Shown here: in pieces, positions 61,040 through 64,000 of the stretch
Numbering within the stretch: the first letter of the stretch is position 1
How the letters are laid out: each line of letters begins with the position of its first letter
NCBI GenBank assembly: GCA_015487695.1
Contig: WFPF01000021.1
Location: 1 to 64,000, forward strand
DNA length: 64,000 nt
Origin: Chitinophagales bacterium
GTDB lineage: Bacteria; Bacteroidota; Bacteroidia; Chitinophagales; S012-47
Direction of reading: 5' to 3'
Translations under genes and position numbers: made by a program
The notes under the pieces: model-generated
Databases searched by the model: none
What the model was told of the DNA's origin: nothing
What the model saw: the letters and a program-made list of their open reading frames with translations, nothing else

Positions 61040-62779
61040 CTATTCTTGAATGCTCCCAACGACTGAGCCGCAATTGAGCATCATTTTCCCGAAATACGGA
61101 TTGGCCACTTTTTCAAGATCATTGATCCAGTAGGCACCCTGATCCTGGTTGGCCATCGGACAGAAGAAAAGGTAAAGCTGTTCTCCGGCACCAAAGGCCT
61201 TGGCCGCCCGCGCTATTTCCCTCGACAGGTCAATAAATGCCTTGCGTTGTTCATCGATTGAAGCAGCCTTGCTGATAAGGTCAAGCGCCTTGCTGATCGC
61301 TGCCTGACGTCCTTTCCAATATGATTCGGGTACCCGCGGCAATCCCGATCCTTTTTGGGGAGGCAGCAACTCGAGCATGCGTTTTGCTGCTTTCCCGGCA
61401 CCCTCCACATCCGCATTAACCAGCGACTTTTGCAAATCGAGATAATGCTTCATGACAGCACTCCACAATTCCTTGAACTGGTCGGGTGTCTGCTTGCGAT
61501 AATCAGGCACATCTATAAACGGATCCTCGGCATCCGGAGGCTCCTGATCCATCATACTGGGTTTGTCGGCCAGTTCCGAAGCAGCATCCACCATGTAGGT
61601 ACCGTTTACCACAATTTCTTCTCCCGGTTCGAGGCCCGATTTGATAATGTAGGATTCACCCAATGCAGGCCCGAGCACGACCTCTCTCATGCGAAAAGCC
61701 GGTGCTTCGCTGTCCTTCACCTTGATATAGACCACAGATCTGCGGCCGGTCCACAAAACAGCCTGCCTCGGAACCACAATGGAAGAGCTTCCCGAATTAA
61801 GGCGTGCCTCCACATGGCCTACAACGAACATTTCAGGCTTCAAAAGGCTTTCCGGATTGGACAATTCGGCCCTTACCTCGGCTACCCTGGTTTTTTCGTC
61901 TATCACCGGGTCGATATAGTTGATTTGGCCTTTGAATTTCTTGCCGGGGAGCGACTTGACGGTAAACTCCACATTTTGTCCCTCTTTAATCCATACAAGA
62001 TCATCCTCGTAGGCATCAAACAATACCCAAACACTGCTCAGGTCAGCCATTCTGTAAAGCTCCTGACCCAACTGTACATAATCGCCCGCATTGATTTTTT
62101 TCTCGATCACATAGCCTGACCTGTCGGCCAGAATCGGAAACTCTTCCTGAATTTTGCCTTCTTCTTCCAGGGCCCGTATTTGCTCGTCCGTCAGTTTCCA
62201 GAGTTTGAGTTTTGTACGTGCTGCCCGCAGCAATACTGGGTTGCTTTTTTCGTACTTTTTTGCTTCGAAAAGTTCTTCCTGTGCGCTTACCAACTCGGGA
62301 GAATAGTAGGATGCCAGCGGTTGTCCGGCCTTTACGTACTCACCGGTAAAGCTTACATACAGCTTTTCAATCCGCCCCGGAAAGTGGGAAGTTTGGCTGA
62401 ATATCTTCCGCTCATCTTCCGAAATACGACCGTTGAGTGTCAGAATCTTGGTTACGCTGTTGCCTTTCACGACCGCTGTTTCCACGTTGGCGAGCTTCAA
62501 CGCCCTTTCCGACATTTTCAGGGTGAGAACATCCGATCCTTTTTCCTCTTTGGCTACCGGTATCAGATCCATACCGCAAATCGGGCACTGCCCGGGTTCG
62601 GGCTGACGAATCTGGGGGTGCATTGAGCAGGTCCAAATTTGACCTTCCTCATGCTCGTGCCCGTCTGTTTCCGAAACGGCAGTTGATTGTGTGTCACTTC
62701 CTCCGGTCATCCGGCCTATCCATATGCCTGCAATCAAGACGAATATGACGGCAAAGGCAATTTTCATTTTATTTTTCAT
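61040..62779 (-). CDS. CusB-like heavy-metal efflux adaptor with DUF3347 domain
   Basis: A 579-residue periplasmic adaptor. Order: one N-terminal membrane helix, a heavy-metal-binding domain (CSMHPQIRQPEPGQCPICGM, residues about 50-70), the barrel-sandwich and alpha-hairpin core, beta-barrel domains, and a DUF3347 domain (about 455-575) with CPMANQDQGAYW and NPYFGKMMLNCG. Fusion with DUF3347 is found in Cu/Ag or Co/Zn/Cd efflux adaptors of Bacteroidota. The start is the ATG at 62779 (or 62767); an upstream ATG at 62863 would overlap the tolC gene. The RND permease must lie beyond the window's right end. Confidence 0.92.
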   Translation of the reverse strand: MKNKMKIAFAVIFVLIAGIWIGRMTGGSDTQSTAVSETDGHEHEEGQIWTCSMHPQIRQPEPGQCPICGMDLIPVAKEEKGSDVLTLKMSERALKLANVETAVVKGNSVTKILTLNGRISEDERKIFSQTSHFPGRIEKLYVSFTGEYVKAGQPLASYYSPELVSAQEELFEAKKYEKSNPVLLRAARTKLKLWKLTDEQIRALEEEGKIQEEFPILADRSGYVIEKKINAGDYVQLGQELYRMADLSSVWVLFDAYEDDLVWIKEGQNVEFTVKSLPGKKFKGQINYIDPVIDEKTRVAEVRAELSNPESLLKPEMFVVGHVEARLNSGSSSIVVPRQAVLWTGRRSVVYIKVKDSEAPAFRMREVVLGPALGESYIIKSGLEPGEEIVVNGTYMVDAASELADKPSMMDQEPPDAEDPFIDVPDYRKQTPDQFKELWSAVMKHYLDLQKSLVNADVEGAGKAAKRMLELLPPQKGSGLPRVPESYWKGRQAAISKALDLISKAASIDEQRKAFIDLSREIARAAKAFGAGEQLYLFFCPMANQDQGAYWINDLEKVANPYFGKMMLNCGSVVGSIQE

Positions 62780-62792
62780 TTTATTTCTGTTT

Positions 62793-64000
62793 TTATTGTC
62801 CCAATATATATTCCAATCCGGCCCGGCTCTTGTGCTGACCGGCCAACGATTTCTCAAAGGCAAGCTGATATTTAAGCAGTTCCTCGTCCATGCGCAACAA
62901 CTCGATAAAGTCGCCCTGACCCGTGCTGTATTCGCTGGTCAGAATACGCAGTGCATGGCCCGCCTTCTGATACAGGCCCTGGTATAGGACGCTGTTGTCA
63001 ATGCTGCTTTCAAGATCAAAGCGGTATTTCTCATAAAGTGAAATCAGCAGTTCCTCGCGGCCCGTTTTTTCAAGTTCGTATCGCTTATAATTCAGCCGCG
63101 CCTCTTCCTCGGCAGCCCTGTATTTTTTCCGGTAAATAGGAATCGAAGCACTGATCATGGGCATCAATACATTTCTTCCGTTTCCGGCCAGCTCTACATC
63201 GCTTCGCTTTCCGATCCATACATAGTCGATGCCGGCTCCAAACTGAGGCATCCCCGACTTTTTGGCCAAACTTTCTTCAAAAGCGGTCATTTCCAACCTT
63301 TTTGCCAGGGCTTCAAGCTGCGGGTTTTGCGCCAGCTCTTCGGCACTTATATCCAGAATATCCTTTTCCAGAACCTCAAGGGTATCGGCAATTTCGACCG
63401 AATCGCCCGGTGCGCGGTGCAGCAGTGCATTAAACTTAACCGTCAGAGGCTTGATCTTTTTAAGCAAAATCTGCTGCTCGGTTTCCAATGATTCGATGCG
63501 CATCTGCACCCGTATCAAATCGGCCATGCTTCCTTTTCCGTTTTCATATTTCACTCTCACCATATTCTCATAGGAATGGAGCAAATCAAGGTTTTCGCGA
63601 ACTATCTCAATCTCCCTGTACAATTCATACAAATCGTAGTAGCTGCTTTTCACTTCAAAAAAGAGCTGGTTTCGATAGTCGATAAACTCCGTGTATTTCA
63701 GCTCTGCATAGCTTGCAGCAAGCATGCCGCGCTCCTTGAGTGTGCCAAACCACGGAAACTGCTGCGTCAATGAGAGCTTTGCATTTTGTGGTCCCACGCG
63801 CGTCTCTACCGGACTGATAAAGTAGGCAAAGGAAAGACGCGGATCGGGAAGAGCCGCTGCCTGGGTGACGCGTTGCATCGCTGATTCGTACGCCTTGTAA
63901 CGGGCCTGCAGGGTAGGATTGTTTTCCCCGGCATAGCGCAGGTAGGCATCCAGTGTCTGCGCGCGCAAGCTGCCGGAGGAAAAAAATAAGAGCATAGCCA
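62793..64000 (-). CDS. TolC-family protein of the metal-efflux system (5' end outside window)
   Basis: At least 400 residues of an outer membrane factor are visible, with the two TolC-type repeats and the ending SRAGLEYILGQ. The first ATG at 63995 gives MLLFFSSGSLRAQ, a signal peptide without its basic N-region, and the frame is open to the end of the window, so translation probably starts further right. It precedes the metal adaptor gene by 13 bases and should form the outer channel of the Cus-like exporter. Confidence 0.9.
   Translation of the reverse strand, partial: AMLLFFSSGSLRAQTLDAYLRYAGENNPTLQARYKAYESAMQRVTQAAALPDPRLSFAYFISPVETRVGPQNAKLSLTQQFPWFGTLKERGMLAASYAELKYTEFIDYRNQLFFEVKSSYYDLYELYREIEIVRENLDLLHSYENMVRVKYENGKGSMADLIRVQMRIESLETEQQILLKKIKPLTVKFNALLHRAPGDSVEIADTLEVLEKDILDISAEELAQNPQLEALAKRLEMTAFEESLAKKSGMPQFGAGIDYVWIGKRSDVELAGNGRNVLMPMISASIPIYRKKYRAAEEEARLNYKRYELEKTGREELLISLYEKYRFDLESSIDNSVLYQGLYQKAGHALRILTSEYSTGQGDFIELLRMDEELLKYQLAFEKSLAGQHKSRAGLEYILGQ

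Overview
The window is one contiguous stretch of chromosome from a member of the Bacteroidota. The main signs are type IX secretion (T9SS) cargo domains, a PorP/SprF-like protein next to a large gliding-type adhesin, a complete Bat (aerotolerance) operon, a bacterial group II GGGPS-like gene, many lipoprotein signals, and promoters with the Bacteroidota -7 element TAnnTTTG close to start codons. The taxon cannot be fixed further from sequence alone. I found no tRNA, rRNA, CRISPR array, transposase, integrase or phage gene, so this looks like core chromosome.

Layout. 1-4.8 kb: 3' part of hypF, a P-loop kinase/APH-like pair, and phenylalanine 4-hydroxylase behind a candidate tyrosine leader-peptide attenuator. 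4.8-10.8 kb: a YdfG-like dehydrogenase divergent from a haem lipoprotein (DUF3365), a CPBP protease, two paralogous lipoproteins flanking a DUF3089 hydrolase, and thiL. 10.8-17.4 kb: an RND multidrug efflux operon (tetR-tolC-adaptor-permease). 17.4-19.8 kb: ABC-2 exporter and rnhB. 19.8-26.2 kb: small secreted protein, 1642-residue T9SS adhesin and PorP-like partner. 26.7-33.2 kb: gcvT, a barrel protein, and a six-gene operon (GGGPS, rsgA, dtd, membrane protein, MazG-like, M14 peptidase). 33.3-41.6 kb: moxR-DUF58-batX-batA-batB-batC-batD-batE. 41.7-46.3 kb: DUF3078 protein, MscS, MscL, MORN protein, arginase-family enzyme, coiled-coil protein. 46.5-49.8 kb: paaR-paaABCD with a PaaR-type operator. 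49.8-55.6 kb: small conserved protein, macrodomain, CrcB, HEAT-cyclophilin lipoprotein, NDH-2 and a UbiA prenyltransferase. 55.7-64 kb: TPP riboswitch with a TonB receptor, a T9SS cargo protein, and a heavy-metal efflux set (DUF3347 protein, CusB-like adaptor, TolC) running off the end.

How the genes work together. Most genes lie in tight co-directional operons with 1-11 base overlaps. Strongest system-level reads: (i) Phe-to-Tyr conversion apparently controlled by ribosome stalling at a Tyr-codon run, with two alternative RNA pairings visible in the sequence; (ii) phenylacetate catabolism under a TetR repressor whose predicted operator sits just before its own start codon; (iii) thiamine uptake through an outer-membrane receptor under a TPP riboswitch; (iv) surface adhesion or gliding through a T9SS cargo and a SprF-like partner; (v) two separate RND-type efflux systems, one for drugs and one for metals.
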